Shown here in pieces: positions 43,771-55,681 of a stretch of DNA of 64,000 nt (position 1 is the stretch's first letter; the number at the start of each line of letters is the position of its first letter). This stretch comes from Amycolatopsis methanolica 239 (GTDB lineage Bacteria; Actinomycetota; Actinomycetes; Mycobacteriales; Pseudonocardiaceae). The position numbers were made by a program, and so were the translations under genes. The stretch covers positions 3,472,001-3,536,000 of the forward strand of contig NZ_CP009110.1 of NCBI RefSeq assembly GCF_000739085.1, in the 5' to 3' direction. The notes under the pieces were generated by a model. It ran no database searches and was not told where the DNA came from. It was given only the letters and a program-made list of their open reading frames with translations.

Positions 43771-43780
43771 GACCAAGGTC
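43771..43780. promoter_or_regulatory. Short dyad upstream of the DevR-like gene
   Basis: GACC-AA-GGTC, flanked by AG and ACCT, lies between the alcohol dehydrogenase stop and the regulator start, with GGTCCC/GGACC repeats nearby (43755-43775). Possible autoregulatory DevR site; weak. Confidence 0.25.
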
Positions 43781-43792
43781 ACCTAACGAACG

Positions 43793-44791
43793 TCAAGGAA
43801 CCAGAACCGCGGCGCCGGTGACGCGGTCGGCGGCGAGGTCGGCGAGTGCCTGGTCGGCCTGGTCGAGGCTGTAGGCAGTGGTGACGATCCGCAGGTGGTG
43901 CCGGCCGGCGAAGTCCAGGAACTCCCGCGCGTCGTGACGGGTGTTGGCGGTGACGCTGCGCAGGGTGCGTTCTTGGAACAGGTGGTCCTGGTAGTTCAGG
44001 GGCGGGATGTCGGTCAGGTGGATCCCGGCGATCGCGAGGGTGCCGCCGCGGTCCAGCGCCGCCAGCGCGGGCGGGACGAGGTCGCCGACCGGGGCGAACA
44101 GGATCGCCGCGTCGAGCGGTTCCGGCGGCGGGCCGGCGGCGTCGCCCGCGGAGGCGGCACCCAGGTCGAGGGCCAGTTGCCTGGCCTGGGCGCTGCGGGT
44201 CAGGACGTGCACGGTGGCGCCTTCGGCGAGCGCGACCTGGGCCGCCAGGTGGGCGCTGGCGCCGAAGCCGTACACGCCGAGGCGCCCGCCGCGGGGCAGG
44301 TCGGACCGGCGCAGCGCGCGATAGCCGATGATGCCGGCGCACAGCAGCGGGGCGAGCTCGGTGACCGAGTAGCCGCCGGGGAGCCGGTGGGCGTAGGCGG
44401 CGGGGACGGTGGTGAAGCGGGCGTAGCCGCCGTCGGCGTCCCAGCCGGTGTAGCGGGAGTCCGGGCAGAGGTTCTCCGCGCCGCGGCGGCAATAAGCGCA
44501 TTCACCGCAGGTGCCGCGCAGCCACGCGGCACCCACCCGGTCGCCGACCGCGAAACCGGTGACGTGCGGGCCGAGGGCCGCGACCTCGCCGACGACCTCG
44601 TGCCCGGGCACCACCCCGGCGCGGTGCACCGGCAGGTCCCCCGCGACGACGTGCAGATCGGTGCGGCACACTCCGCAGGCGAGCACGCGCAGCAGCAGTC
44701 CGCGGTCACCGACGTCCGGGACGGGTTCGTTGCGGAGTTCGAACTTGCGGGTGCCCGGAGGCCCGGGCCGGAACACTCGCCAGGCGTGCAT
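43793..44791 (-). CDS. Zinc-dependent alcohol dehydrogenase
   Basis: A 332-aa MDR alcohol dehydrogenase. Catalytic zinc: [20 protein letters not shown] and PGHEVVGEV. Structural zinc: [17 protein letters not shown]. The coenzyme site is [17 protein letters not shown], slightly unusual for GxGxxG. The order and size match the AdhA/YogA group. ATG 44791. A perfect AGGGCC/GGCCCT dyad is 34 bases upstream. It precedes the DevR-like gene on the same strand with a 106-base gap. With the formate dehydrogenase it could dispose of or draw on reductant under low oxygen (inference). Confidence 0.9.
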   Translation of the reverse strand: MHAWRVFRPGPPGTRKFELRNEPVPDVGDRGLLLRVLACGVCRTDLHVVAGDLPVHRAGVVPGHEVVGEVAALGPHVTGFAVGDRVGAAWLRGTCGECAYCRRGAENLCPDSRYTGWDADGGYARFTTVPAAYAHRLPGGYSVTELAPLLCAGIIGYRALRRSDLPRGGRLGVYGFGASAHLAAQVALAEGATVHVLTRSAQARQLALDLGAASAGDAAGPPPEPLDAAILFAPVGDLVPPALAALDRGGTLAIAGIHLTDIPPLNYQDHLFQERTLRSVTANTRHDAREFLDFAGRHHLRIVTTAYSLDQADQALADLAADRVTGAAVLVP

Positions 44792-44825
44792 GATCCCAGC
44801 CTTGCCGAGCCCGGGGCGGCCGGTA

Positions 44826-44841
44826 AGGGCCGAAGGGCCCT
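44826..44841. promoter_or_regulatory. DevR-box-like palindrome before the alcohol dehydrogenase
   Basis: AGGGCC-GAAG-GGCCCT, perfect 6-bp arms, 34 bases before the ATG at 44791. It is the most symmetrical of the sites. A rho-independent terminator is unlikely because no T run follows. Confidence 0.5.
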
Positions 44842-44862
44842 GGCAGGCCCGGGGGCGCGGGT

Positions 44863-45435
44863 TCAGGCGAGGGTGGCGGCAGCGGTGCGGAGTTCGTCGA
44901 GGGCTTGGCGGGCGAGCTCGGGGAACGGCTGGTCGTTGGCGGGTTCGATCCACCGGTCGAACGCGCGGGTGAAGGCGCGGACGCCGAGGTCGGCGGCGAG
45001 GCTCGCGGCGGGGTCCGGCACGCCGCGCGCGGTGAGCGCTTCCGCCATCGCCGCGCAGAGACCTGCGCGTTTGAACACCTCGCGTTCCCGCAGTTCCTTG
45101 TGGGCGGCGATGACGTCGTGCAGGCGGGGGCCGAACTCCCGTTGTTCCGGCACGAAGGTGGCGGTGACGGCGTCGAGGGCGGCGGCGACGGCTTGCAGCG
45201 GGGTGGCGCCGGCGGGTGCGCCGGCGATGCCGTCGGCGAGGAGCCGGGCGTGCGCTTCTTGTCCGGCGAAGAGCACTTCGCGCTTGTCGGGGAAGTGGCG
45301 GAAGAAGGTGGTCTTGGTGAGGCCGGCGCGTTCGGCGATCTGCGCCACGGTGGTCTTGTCGTAGCCCTGCTCGGCGAACAGGTCGATGGCGGCGCGCACC
45401 AGGCGCATGCGCGCATTCGGTTCCCAGCGGCCCAT
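44863..45435 (-). CDS. TetR-family transcriptional regulator
   Basis: A 190-aa repressor with [23 protein letters not shown] and a helical C-terminal half ([19 protein letters not shown]). The ATG at 45435 gives [20 protein letters not shown]; a GTG two codons earlier is possible. It faces the epimerase gene, and the 87-base gap is filled by a very large perfect inverted repeat, so both genes are almost certainly its targets. Confidence 0.9.
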   Translation of the reverse strand: MGRWEPNARMRLVRAAIDLFAEQGYDKTTVAQIAERAGLTKTTFFRHFPDKREVLFAGQEAHARLLADGIAGAPAGATPLQAVAAALDAVTATFVPEQREFGPRLHDVIAAHKELREREVFKRAGLCAAMAEALTARGVPDPAASLAADLGVRAFTRAFDRWIEPANDQPFPELARQALDELRTAAATLA

Positions 45436-45448
45436 GCGCACAGCCTAG

Positions 45449-45504
45449 GTGATGTGACTGAGTACCGTCACGTTCGCTACAGTGACGGTACTCAGTCACA
45501 TCAC
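45449..45504. promoter_or_regulatory. Perfect 23-bp inverted repeat, TetR operator
   Basis: Arms 45449-45471 and 45482-45504 are perfect reverse complements around a 10-base centre. Each arm starts GTGATGTGACTGAG and contains TACCGTCAC. It spans the divergent promoter region of the TetR and epimerase genes. The length suggests binding of two TetR dimers, one per arm. As RNA it would form a 23-bp hairpin in either leader. Confidence 0.8.
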
Positions 45505-45522
45505 TTCAGCGGGAGGCTCCTG

Positions 45523-48144
<2,622 letters not shown>

Positions 48145-48179
48145 TCAAAAAGCGAGGTGGCGCGGGACGAGTTTCACCG

Positions 48180-48205
48180 CCGATAGGGCACAAAGGCCCC
48201 ATCGG
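48180..48205. promoter_or_regulatory. Extended palindrome between the kinase and nitroreductase genes
   Basis: CCGAT-A-GGGC, six-base centre, GCCC-C-ATCGG: nine of ten arm positions pair. The inner AGGGCACAAAGGCCCC matches the DevR-box-like pattern. It sits 71 bases before the kinase ATG and 81 before the nitroreductase ATG, suitable for bidirectional control. Confidence 0.55.
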
Positions 48206-48286
48206 TGAGGACACCGTGCCCTCGTGGGGAAGCGGGCGGTGATGAAGAGTGGAACGATCCTGGACCCTTCGCGGCAGGGAGCCCAG

Positions 48287-49204
48287 ATGTCGTTCGCCGG
48301 TCCGGACCCGGTCAGGGTCGCACTCGACGCGGCGGTCCGCGCGCCGTCGCCGCACAACAGTCAGCCGTGGCGGTTCGAGGTGGACGGTGACCGGGTCGGG
48401 GTGTTCCTGGATCCGGACCGGATCCTGAAGGTGGCCGACCCCGATGGCCGGGAGGCGCGGCTGGCGTGCGGCGCGGCGATCCTGAACGTGCGGCTGGCGT
48501 TGCGTGCTGCGGGCCGGACGCCGGTGGCGCACCTGCTGCCGCGGCGGGACGTGCCGGAGCACCTGGCGACGGTGTGGGCGAGGGGGCGGGTGACCCCGAC
48601 GCCCGACGACGTGGCGATGGCGCGAGCGATCGCCTACCGGCGGAGCAACCGGCGGGCGTTCACGGCGCGGGAGGTGCCGGTGTGGGTGCGGCAGGCGCTG
48701 GTGCGGGCGGCGACCGAGGAGGGCGCGCACCTGGCGGTCGTGGGGCGGGCCGCGCAGCTGGACGAGCTGGGGGTGCTGCTGCGGGAGGCCGAGCGGTTGC
48801 AGCGGGAGGATCTGGCGTTCCAGGACGAGCTGCGGCAGTGGACGGCGCCGGACGGGTCGCGGGACGACGGTGTGCCGGCGTCGGCGGCCGGGTCGGGTCC
48901 GGAGTGGCCGTTCGACCGCAAGCCGCTGGTGGCGGTGCTGTCGTCCTACACCGACACACGGCTGGCCCAGTTGCGGGCGGGGCAGGCGATGCAGCGGGTG
49001 CTGCTGCGGGCGACGACGGCGGGGGTGAGCGTGTCGTTCCTGTCGCAGCCGGTGGAGATCCCGGCGCTGCGGGCGGCGGTGGCGCGGCTGGTGTCGGCGC
49101 CCGGGAATGCGCAGGTGGTGCTGCGGTTCGGGTACGGGTTCGCGGCCCCGGCGACGCGGCGTCGCCCGGCCGAGGTGGTGACGCGCTACACGGTGCACGG
49201 TTAA
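48287..49204 (+). CDS. Acg-family nitroreductase-like protein
   Basis: A 305-aa protein with LDAAVRAPSPHNSQPWRFEV, the Acg/nitroreductase FMN-site start, then VADPDGREARLACGAAILNV and VSFLSQPVEIPALRAAVARL. In M. tuberculosis, Acg (Rv2032) and Rv3131 have this form and are DosR-controlled; Acg binds FMN but lacks normal nitroreductase activity. The ATG at 48287 is chosen because GGGAG precedes it and it fits the family start; an ATG at 48242 would add 15 residues. Divergent from the sensor kinase over a palindrome. Confidence 0.88.
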   Translation: MSFAGPDPVRVALDAAVRAPSPHNSQPWRFEVDGDRVGVFLDPDRILKVADPDGREARLACGAAILNVRLALRAAGRTPVAHLLPRRDVPEHLATVWARGRVTPTPDDVAMARAIAYRRSNRRAFTAREVPVWVRQALVRAATEEGAHLAVVGRAAQLDELGVLLREAERLQREDLAFQDELRQWTAPDGSRDDGVPASAAGSGPEWPFDRKPLVAVLSSYTDTRLAQLRAGQAMQRVLLRATTAGVSVSFLSQPVEIPALRAAVARLVSAPGNAQVVLRFGYGFAAPATRRRPAEVVTRYTVHG

Positions 49205-49233
49205 GCGTGGCCGTGGCGGGGCATCTGTGCGGC

Positions 49234-49662
49234 ATGGCGGTCGAAGACTCGTTGCCCACCCTGCACCGGCTGGCGGATCTGGCGGCGCTGCTGATCCCCG
49301 GTGCGGTCGTCTACGTGCGGTACTCGCCCGGTCCGGAGTCCGACGCGGAGCACCCGAGCACCGATCACGAGAGCGGGCTGGAGATGCCCGGGGTGTCGGT
49401 GAACCCGTTGAACGCGCCGGGCTGGTGGTCGTTGCCGGTGGAGGACTGGCTGGCGCGGCGGATCGTGCAGTACGCGCACCAGCAGGCGGAGGGGGCGCGG
49501 CCGTGGGTGCTCACCGGCAAGGAGGTCGATTTCGGGCCGGATAACGAGCCGTTGCTGGTGGACGTGGAGCCGATCGCGTGGATCTCCGAGGACCTGGTGC
49601 GGGAGGCACACGAGCGGTACCACTCCCGGCTGGACACGGGGCGCGCGACGCACGAAGATTGA
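49234..49662 (+). CDS. DUF6098-like protein
   Basis: A 142-aa protein that I take as DUF6098 from its layout: TLHRLADLAALLIPGAVVYV, then SGLEMPGVSVNPLNAPGWW, then DNEPLLVDVEPIAWISEDLV. No function known. Tryptophan-rich and soluble. The start is uncertain: ATG 49234 or in-frame GTG 49207/49213. It follows the nitroreductase by 29 bases and precedes formate dehydrogenase by 58, so may be part of either transcript. Confidence 0.65.
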   Translation: MAVEDSLPTLHRLADLAALLIPGAVVYVRYSPGPESDAEHPSTDHESGLEMPGVSVNPLNAPGWWSLPVEDWLARRIVQYAHQQAEGARPWVLTGKEVDFGPDNEPLLVDVEPIAWISEDLVREAHERYHSRLDTGRATHED

Positions 49663-49720
49663 TCGCGTCGGTTTGCCCCGCCCCGCGGGCGGGAAAGCGG
49701 GACGTGCCGGGAGGTGAGCG

Positions 49721-52700
49721 ATGGGCGTGGGTGACTGGTTGCGGTCGTGGCCGGTCTACCGGCAGCTGACCGGTGCCGACCGGCTGGGCCGGGGCAGCGC
49801 GGCGCAGTCCGCCCGGTCGCATTCCCTGATGCCGCGCACCGCGTCGGCGGACCGGGTGGTGCATTCGGTGTGCCCGTTCTGCGCGGTGGGGTGCGCGCAG
49901 AAGGTTTACGTCTCCGGCGAGCGCGTCGTGCAGGTCGAGGGCAATCCGGATTCACCGATCTCGCGTGGCCGGTTGTGCCCGAAGGGGTCGGCGAGCAAGC
50001 AGCTGGTGACCGGCCCGCAGCGGCAGGAGAAGGTGCTCTACCGCGCGCCGTACGCGACGGAGTGGCAGGAGCTGGACCTGCCATCGGCGATGGAGATGGT
50101 GGCCGAGCGGGTGCTGGACGCGCGGCGGCGGGGCTGGCAGGACGCCGATGAGCACGGCAACCCGTTGCGCCGCACGATGGGGCTGGCGAGCCTGGGCGGC
50201 GCGACGCTGGACAACGAAGAGAACTTCCTGATCAAGAAGTTGTTCACGGCGCTGGGTGCGATCCAGATTGAGAACCAGGCACGTATTTGACACTCCGCCA
50301 CGGTTCCCGGTCTGGGAGCCTCCTTCGGTCGCGGTGGCGCGACGGATTACCAGCAGGACCTCGTCAACTCCGACTGCGTGATCATCATGGGCTCGAACAT
50401 GGCCGAGGCTCATCCGGTCGGGTTTCAGTGGGTGGTGGAGGCCAAGGCGCGTGGCGCGAAGGTGTTCCACATCGACCCGCGGTTCACGCGGACGAGCGCG
50501 CTGGCGGACCGGCATGTGCCGTTGCGGGCGGGGTCGGACATCGCGTTCCTGGGCGGGGTGATCAACCACATCCTGTCCAACGGGCTGGAGTTCCGGGAGT
50601 ACGTGCGGGCGTACACGAACGCGTCGTTCCTGGTGCGGGAGGATTTCCGGGACACCGAGGACCTGGACGGGCTGTTCAGCGGGTACGACCCGGCTACGGG
50701 GTCCTACGATCCGGCGAGCTGGCACTATGAGAGCGCGCGGCCGCGGGAGGGCAGGGGAAGCCGGTCGAAGGAGCAGTCGTCGCCGGACCAGCACGGTTCG
50801 GGCGGGCCGCCGCTGGAGGGCGGGGCGGACGACATCGCCGCGGATCCGACGCTGGAGCACCCGCGGTGCGTGTTCCAGGTGCTGAAGCGGCATTTCGCGC
50901 GTTACACGCCGGAGATGGTGGAGCGGACGTGCGGTGTGCCTGCCGAGCTGTTCGCAGAGGTGTGCCGGGCGTGGACGGAGAATTCGGGCCGGGAGCGGAC
51001 GGCGGCGCTCGTGTACAGCGTGGGCTGGACGCAGCATTCGATGGGCGCCCAGTACATCCGGGCGGGGTCGATCATCCAGTTGCTGCTGGGCAACATCGGC
51101 CGTCCGGGTGGCGGGGTGTTCGCGTTGCGCGGGCACGCCTCGATCCAGGGGTCGACGGACATCCCGACGTTGTTCAACCTGCTGCCCGGGTACCTGCCGA
51201 TGCCGGACACCTCGCACGAGAGCATCGGCGACTACCTGCGCCTGGTGCGTGGTGACCGGCAGAAGGGGTTCTGGCGTAACGCCGACGCGTACCTGGTGTC
51301 GTTGCTGAAGGAGTACTGGGGCGACCACGCCACGGCGGACAACGACTGGTGTTTCGACTACCTGCCGCGGATCAACGGTGACCACGGGACCTACCGCACG
51401 GTCATGGACATGATCGACGGGAAGGTGTTCGGGTACTTCCTGCTGGGGCAGAACCCGGCGGTGGGGTCGGCGCACGGGCGGCTGCAGCGGCTGGGCATGG
51501 CGAACCTGGACTGGCTGGTGGTGCGGGACCTGGCGATGATCGAGAGCGCCACGTTCTGGAAGGACTCGCCGGAGGTGGAGACCGGGGAGATCGTGCCGGA
51601 GCAGTGCCGCACCGAGGTGTTCTTCTTCCCGGCGGCCTCGCACGTGGAGAAGTCCGGCACCTTCACCCAGACGCAGCGGATGCTGCAGTGGCGGGACAAG
51701 GCGGTCGAGCCGAGGGGCGACCAGCGCAGCGAGCTGTGGTTCTTCTACCACCTCGGCCGGATCCTGAAGGAGAAGCTGGCGGCTTCGGCCGACGAGCGGG
51801 ACCGGCCGCTGCAGGAGCTGTGGTGGGACTACCGCATGGAGCACGGTGACGAGCCCTCCGGCGAGGACGTGCTGCGGCGGATCAACGGGGTCGACCTGAC
51901 CGCCGACCGCGCCCTGAACGGCTACCTGGAGCTCAAGGCCGACGGCAGCACGGCGTGCGGGTGCTGGATCTACAGCGGTGTGTACGCCGGCGAGGTGAAC
52001 CAGGCGGCGCGCCGCAAACCGCACGACGAGCAGGGCCCGTACGAGTCGGAGTGGGGCTGGACGTGGCCGCTGAACCGGCGGGTGCTCTACAACCGGGCGT
52101 CGGCTGATCCGCAGGGCCGGCCGTGGAGCGAGCGCAAGAAGCTGGTGTGGTGGGACGCGGACAAGGGCGAGTGGACCGGGCACGACGTGCCGGACTTCGA
52201 GAAGACGAAGCCGCCGGACTTCCGGCCGGAGCCGGGCGCGTCGGGCCCGGACGCGCTGCACGGGGACGATCCGTTCATCATGCAGGCCGACGGCAAGGCG
52301 TGGCTGTTCGCGCCGAACGGGGTGCTGGACGGGCCGCTGCCGACGCACTACGAGCCGCACGAGTCGCCGGTGCGCAACCCGCTGTACGGGCAGCAGGGCA
52401 ACCCGGCGCGCAAGGTGTACGGGCGGGTGGACAACCCGTCGAACCCGTCGCCGCCGGAGGCGCACGGCGAGGTGTTCCCGTTCGTGTTCACCGCGGCGCG
52501 GCTGACCGAGCACCACACCGCGGGCGGGATGAGCCGTCAGCTGCCCTACCTGGCGGAGTTGCAGCCGGCGTTGTTCGTGGAGGTGTCGCCGGAGCTGGCG
52601 GCCGAGCGCGGGCTGGCGCACCTGGACTGGGCGCACGTGGTGACGAGCCGGGCGGCGGTGGACGCGCGGGTGTTCGTGACCGAGCGGATGCGGCCGCTGC

Positions 52701-52993
52701 GGATCGACGACCGGGTGGTGCACCAGATCTGGATGCCCTACCACTGGGGGCACACCGGGCTGGTGGACGGCGACGTGGTCAACGACCTGCTGGGCGTGGT
52801 GGTGGATCCGAACGTGTTCATCCAGGAGAGCAAGGTAGCCACCTGCGACATCCGGCCGGGGCGGCGTCCGCGCGGCCCGGCGCTGCTGGCCTACCTGGAG
52901 GAGTACCGCACGCGGGCGGGGATCACGGTGGAGACCGGGACGCGGATCGCCACGGCGCGTCCGGACAGCGCCCACACGGAGGAGCGGTCATGA
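49721..52993 (+). CDS. Selenocysteine formate dehydrogenase, catalytic subunit
   Basis: One 1090-codon gene read through an in-frame TGA at 50288-50290 (codon 190). The part before it carries the [4Fe-4S] cysteines C51, C54, C58 (VCPFCAVGC) and C86 (RLCPKGS), typical of molybdopterin formate dehydrogenases, and ends IQIENQARI. In the same frame after TGA comes HSATVPGLGASFGRGGATDY and the long molybdopterin-binding remainder (GSNMAEAHPVGFQWVVEAKA; GSIIQLLLGNIGRPGGGVFA). Relatives have Sec or Cys exactly here as Mo/W ligand. A SECIS-like hairpin follows at the same spacing as E. coli fdhF. No twin-arginine signal, so the enzyme probably faces the cytoplasm. GGGAGGTGA precedes ATG. It oxidises formate to CO2; the selA/B/C genes must be elsewhere. 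Confidence 0.92.
50288..50328 (+). promoter_or_regulatory. SECIS element with UGA selenocysteine codon
   Basis: The UGA is followed, after exactly 18 bases, by the apical loop GGTCT, held by GGTTCCC (50302-50308) and GGGAGCC (50314-50320), seven pairs including one G-U. E. coli fdhF and fdnG have the same GGUCU loop 18 bases after UGA, recognised by SelB. Because the protein-coding frame continues through the element, its structure is kept under two constraints. Confidence 0.85.
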
Positions 52994-53895
52994 GCAACAG
53001 CTTCTACGGCCCGCTGGAGGACGTGGCGGGCGACGCCGGCTATTCCGGGCACCCGCCGCGGATGGGGTTCTTCACCGACACCTCGGTGTGCATCGGTTGC
53101 AAGGCCTGCGAGGTGGCGTGCAAGGAGTGGAACGGGGTGCCCGACGACGGGTTCGACCTGCTGGGCATGTCGTTCGACAACACCGGGATGCTGGGCGCGA
53201 ACTCGTGGCGGCACGTGGCGTTCGTGGAGCAGGAGCGGCCGGGGGCGGTGTCGCCGGAGCCGGTGGACCTGGGGTTGCCCTCGTTCGACCTGCCCGGGGC
53301 GGGCAGCGGCGCGGAGGCCCGCACGGACTTCCGGTGGTTGATGAGCTCGGACGTGTGCAAGCACTGCACGCACGCGGGGTGCCTGGACGTGTGCCCGACG
53401 GGGGCGTTGTTCCGCACCGAGTTCGGTTCGGTGGTGGTGCAGCCGGACATCTGCAACGGGTGTGGCTACTGCGTGTCCGGCTGCCCGTACGGGGTGATCG
53501 ACCGGCGCGAGGACGACGGCAGGGCGTGGAAGTGCACGCTGTGCTACGACCGGTTGCGGGACGGGCTGGAGCCAGCGTGCGCGAAGGCGTGCCCGACCGA
53601 TTCGATCCAGTTCGGGCAGCTGGACGAGCTGCGGGAACGGGCGGCGCGTCGGGTGGACGCGCTGCACGAGGCCGGGGTGACCGAGGCGCGGCTGTACGGG
53701 GAGAGCCCGGACGACGGTGTAGGTGGCGACGGCGCGTTCTTCCTGCTGCTGGACGAGCCCGAGGTGTACGGTCTGCCGCCGGATCCGGTGGTGCCGACGC
53801 GGCACGCGGGGTCGATGTGGAAGTTCGCGGGCATGGCCGCGTCCGCGCTGGCGGCCGCCGCGGTGTCGGTGTTCTTCGGACGGGGCAGGAGATGA
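52990..53895 (+). CDS. Formate dehydrogenase iron-sulfur subunit
   Basis: A 301-aa electron-transfer subunit with four ferredoxin-type cysteine groups: SVCIGCKACEVACKEWN, DVCKHCTHAGCLDVCPTG, DICNGCGYCVSGCPYG and KCTLCYDRL with ACAKACPTDSIQF, enough for four [4Fe-4S] clusters as in FdnH/FdoH. It ends with a single hydrophobic helix (MWKFAGMAASALAAAAVSVF) that anchors it to the membrane subunit. The ATG overlaps the catalytic gene stop (ATGA). Confidence 0.93.
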   Translation: MSNSFYGPLEDVAGDAGYSGHPPRMGFFTDTSVCIGCKACEVACKEWNGVPDDGFDLLGMSFDNTGMLGANSWRHVAFVEQERPGAVSPEPVDLGLPSFDLPGAGSGAEARTDFRWLMSSDVCKHCTHAGCLDVCPTGALFRTEFGSVVVQPDICNGCGYCVSGCPYGVIDRREDDGRAWKCTLCYDRLRDGLEPACAKACPTDSIQFGQLDELRERAARRVDALHEAGVTEARLYGESPDDGVGGDGAFFLLLDEPEVYGLPPDPVVPTRHAGSMWKFAGMAASALAAAAVSVFFGRGRR

Positions 53896-54833
53896 AGGAA
53901 CAGGTCGCGGTGCCCAAGGCCGAGTTCCGGTCCTACTACGGGCGGCCGGTGCTCAAGCCGCCGGTGTGGGAGTGGAAGGTCCCGGCCTACCTGTTCACCG
54001 GGGGGTTGTCGGCCGGGTCGGCGATGCTCGGCGCGGGGGCGGACCTGACCGGCCGTCCGGTGCTGCGGCGGGCGAGCCGCGCCGGGGCGCTGGGCGCGCT
54101 CGCGGCGAGCATGTACCTGCTGGTGGCCGACCTGGGGCGGCCGGAACGGTTCCTGCACATGCTGCGGGTCGCGAAGCCGAGTTCACCGATGAGCGTGGGC
54201 ACCTGGATCCTGGTGGCCTACGGGCCGGGCGCCGGGGTGGCCGGGGTGGCGGAGCTGGTGCCGCGGCGGTGGCGGGGAACGCTGCCCGGCCGCCTGCTGG
54301 GCCGGCTGGCGCGGCCGGCGGGGTTGTCGGCGGCGGCGATCGCGCCCGGGGTGGCCTCCTACACCGCGGTGCTGTTGTCGCAGACCGCGGTGCCCGCCTG
54401 GCAGTCGGCGCACCGGCAGCTGCCGTTCGTGTTCACCGGTTCGGCCGCGGCCAGCGGCGCCGGGTGGGGCATGGTGTGGGCGCCGGTCGCCGAGGCGGGC
54501 CCGGCGCGGCGGTTGGCGGTGCTGGGCGCGGCGGCGGAGCTGGTGGCGTCGAAGGTGGTCGACCAGCGCCTCGGGCTGATCTCGCAGGCCTACACGACCG
54601 ACAAGGCGCACCGGCTGCGGAAGTGGTCGGAGTATCTGACGCTGGGTGGCGCGGCGGGTGCGCTGGCCGGGCGGCGCAGCCGGGCCGTGCAGGTGGTGTC
54701 CGGGCTGGCGTTGCTGGCCGGCAGCGCGTTGCAGCGGTTCGGGGTGTTCGAGGCCGGTGTCGAGTCCACGAAGGACCCGCGGTACGTGGTGGTGCCGCAG
54801 CGGGACGCGATCAACCGGGCGAGCGGGCGCTGA
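53892..54833 (+). CDS. Formate dehydrogenase membrane subunit, NrfD/PsrC-like
   Basis: A 313-aa membrane protein: VWEWKVPAYLFTGGLSAGSA is the NrfD/PsrC first-helix motif with the family tryptophan and Gly-rich part, followed by about eight helices, e.g. YLLVADLGRPERFLHMLRVA. NrfD-type subunits carry quinone reduction without haem, unlike the cytochrome b of FdnI. The operon would thus pass electrons from formate to menaquinone. ATGA overlap with the iron-sulfur gene. Its end overlaps the convergent MBL gene by 23 bases. Confidence 0.88.
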   Translation: MKEQVAVPKAEFRSYYGRPVLKPPVWEWKVPAYLFTGGLSAGSAMLGAGADLTGRPVLRRASRAGALGALAASMYLLVADLGRPERFLHMLRVAKPSSPMSVGTWILVAYGPGAGVAGVAELVPRRWRGTLPGRLLGRLARPAGLSAAAIAPGVASYTAVLLSQTAVPAWQSAHRQLPFVFTGSAAASGAGWGMVWAPVAEAGPARRLAVLGAAAELVASKVVDQRLGLISQAYTTDKAHRLRKWSEYLTLGGAAGALAGRRSRAVQVVSGLALLAGSALQRFGVFEAGVESTKDPRYVVVPQRDAINRASGR

Positions 54834-55632
54834 GCAGGTTCGCCAGTGAGAAGGACTCGCCGCGGGTGAGCAGCCGCACGTCTGTGGCCGGGTGGAGGCG
54901 CCCGGCCACGGCGAGGAAGTTCGACACCGGCGAGGTGAACTTGCCGTAGTCGTCGAAGTGGACCGGCACCACGTGGGTGGGGTTCATCATCTCCAGCATC
55001 CGGCCGCCCTGCCGGTCGTCCATCGTGACCCGCACGCCGAGGACGCGGGCGCCGCCCAGGTGCAGCACGGCCAGGTCGATTTCGGGGTAGCGGCGGCGGA
55101 TCCCGGTCAGCTCGTCGTGGATGATCGTGTCGCCGCTGACGTAGATCGGCAGTGTGGCCGTGCCCGGGTGCGGGCTGTACTCCCAGATGCTGCCCATGAC
55201 CGGCGGCAGGATCCGGTTCAGCGGGCCGCGGGAGTGCCGGGCGGGCACGGCGGTGACGGTGAGCTGGGCGTCGCCGTCGCGGAAGGTGTCGCCGCGCCAG
55301 GTGGGCAGGGCGATGGTGGCCTGGAAGCCGCGCTGGGCCAGCCGCCGGGCGGCGCGCTCGGTGGTCAGGATCGGCACGTCGGCGGGCAGGTGCCGGCGGG
55401 TGACCCGGTCGAAGTGGTCGCGGTGCAGGTGGGACAGCACGACCCCGTCCAGCGGGGGCAGGTCGGCGACCTGCGCGGCCGGTTCGGTGCGCCGCCGGGA
55501 CACCAGGCCCTGCCCGAAGTGGGACCACTGGCCGCGGTGCAGGAAGTTCGGATCGGTGAGCACCGTGAACGGCCCCAGCCGGACCAGGGTGGTGGCGGTG
55601 CCGATGAAGGTGAGCGAGTCGGCGGGGAACAT
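54811..55632 (-). CDS. MBL-fold metallo-hydrolase (UlaG/RomA-like)
   Basis: A 273-aa metallo-beta-lactamase-fold enzyme. LSHLHRDHFDRVTRRHLP gives the HxHxDH metal motif, SGDTIIHDEL the bridging Asp, and HVVPVHFDDYGKF the last His. It resembles the UlaG/NAPE-PLD-like branch. The substrate is unknown. ATG 55632 is preceded by GGAAGGG, which is also the right part of a DevR-box-like GACCGGAAGGGCC; the shared sequence makes either reading uncertain. It overlaps the formate dehydrogenase operon end by 23 bases on the opposite strand. Confidence 0.88.
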   Translation of the reverse strand: MFPADSLTFIGTATTLVRLGPFTVLTDPNFLHRGQWSHFGQGLVSRRRTEPAAQVADLPPLDGVVLSHLHRDHFDRVTRRHLPADVPILTTERAARRLAQRGFQATIALPTWRGDTFRDGDAQLTVTAVPARHSRGPLNRILPPVMGSIWEYSPHPGTATLPIYVSGDTIIHDELTGIRRRYPEIDLAVLHLGGARVLGVRVTMDDRQGGRMLEMMNPTHVVPVHFDDYGKFTSPVSNFLAVAGRLHPATDVRLLTRGESFSLANLLSARSPG

Positions 55633-55681
55633 CAACGGCCCTTCCGGTCGGTGTCCGGTACGGCTACCCGCCGCGGGGCGG

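Noticed and set aside
44863-45364. Long plus-strand open frame through the TetR gene with Gly/Glu-rich translation
   Set aside because: Antisense to a TetR gene with clear HTH; repetitive composition typical of shadows.
50288-50290. TGA as a true stop giving a 189-aa protein
   Set aside because: The frame continues with conserved formate dehydrogenase sequence and a SECIS-like hairpin; no ribosome site exists for a second gene.
49952-52975. 1007-codon minus-strand open frame opposite the formate dehydrogenase gene
   Set aside because: It mirrors codon bias of the plus-strand gene and its translation is low-complexity Arg/His/Val with no domain; the plus-strand protein has clear motifs.
55634-55651. 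GACCGGAAGGGCC before the MBL gene as a DevR box
   Set aside because: It ends a few bases from the start codon and includes the ribosome site, so the resemblance may be due to the latter; not listed as a site.
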